NCBI GenBank assembly: GCA_002705055.1
Contig: PAHY01000034.1
Coordinates: 1-64,000 of the forward strand
Length of the DNA stretch: 64,000 nucleotides
DNA from: Planctomycetota bacterium
GTDB lineage: Bacteria; Planctomycetota; UBA1135
Direction: 5' to 3'
Shown here: positions 63,476 through 64,000 of the stretch, one piece after another
Layout of the letters: each line of letters starts with the position of its first letter
Position numbering within the stretch: position 1 is the first letter of the stretch
Made by a program: the position numbers and the translations under genes
Notes under the pieces: model-generated
The model's database searches: none
What the model was told of the DNA's origin: nothing
What the model saw: the letters and a program-made list of their open reading frames with translations, nothing else

Positions 63476-64000
63476 CGACACTCCTGAAGAACACCCTCCG
63501 CGACGCGCTTCGAGCGCCGCTTTTCCTCTTCTTGGTCACCCTCTTTGCCGCGTGCTCAGGGGGAGCCCGGGGCGAGCAGGAGGCCGCTAGCGAGCACGCG
63601 GGTCACGACGAAGAATCCCATTCAGGTCACGACGAGCACGAGGAGGGAGTTGTCGAACTCAGCCAGGCACAGGTTGATGCCGCGGGGGTCCGCGTCGAAA
63701 CCGCCCAGGGCGGCGAGATCTCCCGCTTCCTCACGCTTCCAGCCGTCGTCACGGCCGACGAAGATGCGGTGACTCACGTCAACTCCAAGGCGCCGGGCAT
63801 CGTTCGTTCCGTACACGCTCATCTGGGCGAACGGGTCGAGGAGGGGCAGCTTCTTTGCGTGATCGACTCCGTCGAGGTCGGTGATGCCGTGGCCGCCTTC
63901 GCGCGGGCCCGCGCGCTCGTCAGTGCGGCTGAGGCAGTGCTCGAGCGCGAGCGCCAGCTGTTCGAGCAGCGGCTGAGTACTGCGGTGCAGGTGCTCGACG
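63472..64000 (+). CDS. Partial RND periplasmic adaptor (CzcB/CusB-like), cut by the window end
   Basis: 176 codons visible from ATG 63472 (ATGA overlap with the TolC-like gene), open at the right edge. A lipoprotein leader ends LFLVTLFAACSGG, followed by a His-rich metal-binding stretch (HAGHDEESHSGHDEHEE) at about 42-58, then the start of the membrane-fusion domains: LSQAQVDAAGVRVETAQGGE, NSKAPGIVRSVHAHLGERVE, and the first arm of the alpha-helical hairpin (ARALVSAAEAVLERERQLFE). The inner-membrane RND pump gene (CzcA/CusA) is expected just beyond the window. Confidence 0.9.
   Translation, partial: MTTLLKNTLRDALRAPLFLFLVTLFAACSGGARGEQEAASEHAGHDEESHSGHDEHEEGVVELSQAQVDAAGVRVETAQGGEISRFLTLPAVVTADEDAVTHVNSKAPGIVRSVHAHLGERVEEGQLLCVIDSVEVGDAVAAFARARALVSAAEAVLERERQLFEQRLSTAVQVLD

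Noticed and set aside
1-64000. tRNA, rRNA and CRISPR arrays
   Set aside because: No T-loop-like GGTTCGAATCC with matching acceptor stem, no rRNA segments and no regularly spaced repeats were seen on reading; a covariance search would be decisive.

Overview
The window looks like a chromosome segment of a GC-rich planctomycete or close PVC-superphylum relative. The evidence is the gene families: a PSCyt1-PSD1 (DUF1549/DUF1553) cytochrome next to a Tat-exported DUF1501 protein, a PVC-type haem-binding giant protein ending in a DUF1080 domain, many Gfo/Idh/MocA oxidoreductases and IolE-like isomerases, and genes that often lack a Shine-Dalgarno but are chained by 4-bp ATGA overlaps. The assignment to phylum is inference; no rRNA or tRNA gene was recognised.

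Layout. 1-2.7 kb: two translationally coupled secreted proteins on the minus strand (the first runs off the window). 2.8-15.9 kb: sugar catabolism on the minus strand: xylulokinase, then (after one small plus-strand gene and a terminator) an operon reading Gfo/Idh oxidoreductase > 1774-aa FG-GAP/haem/DUF1080 fusion > MFS transporter > xylose isomerase > lyase-like propeller. 16.2-19.6 kb: three linked, visibly less GC-rich genes for exported proteins of unknown function. 19.7-23.1 kb: LysR regulator divergent from 2-oxoadipate dioxygenase/decarboxylase (HglS) and a D-2-hydroxyglutarate dehydrogenase-like flavoprotein, with a palindromic T-N11-A operator between them. 23.2-25.6 kb: PhoD-like phosphatase, small membrane protein, and a beta-barrel-like gene broken by two in-frame stops. 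25.6-31.9 kb: second sugar operon (IolE-like isomerase, Gfo/Idh, five-haem PA14 cytochrome, propeller). 32.1-36.2 kb: large exported carboxypeptidase-regulatory-like protein, peptidase E, a 162-bp inverted-repeat element, and a small heat shock protein.

36.3-44.7 kb is the most unusual stretch: a structured leader with an intrinsic terminator, then a 1007-aa TPR protein, TolQ/ExbB and TolR/ExbD homologues, and a 1273-aa membrane protein that joins a TolB-like propeller, transmembrane segments, a ~500-aa repetitive linker and an alpha/alpha-toroid. It reads as a rearranged Tol-type energy-transducing system. 45.9-50.8 kb: PSD1/DUF1501 pair.

51.3-59.7 kb: a type I restriction-modification operon, hsdM-hsdS-(RloC/PrrC-like ATPase)-hsdR, each junction an ATGA overlap; the order matches the classical prr locus in which an anticodon nuclease guards the restriction system. 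59.7-61.3 kb is a scar-like zone with an unknown small gene, an orphan MNT nucleotidyltransferase and a truncated copy of the IolE-like gene from 25.6 kb. 61.5-64 kb: start of a heavy-metal RND efflux operon (small Cys-containing exported protein, CzcC/CusC-like TolC protein, His-rich CzcB/CusB-like adaptor cut by the window end).
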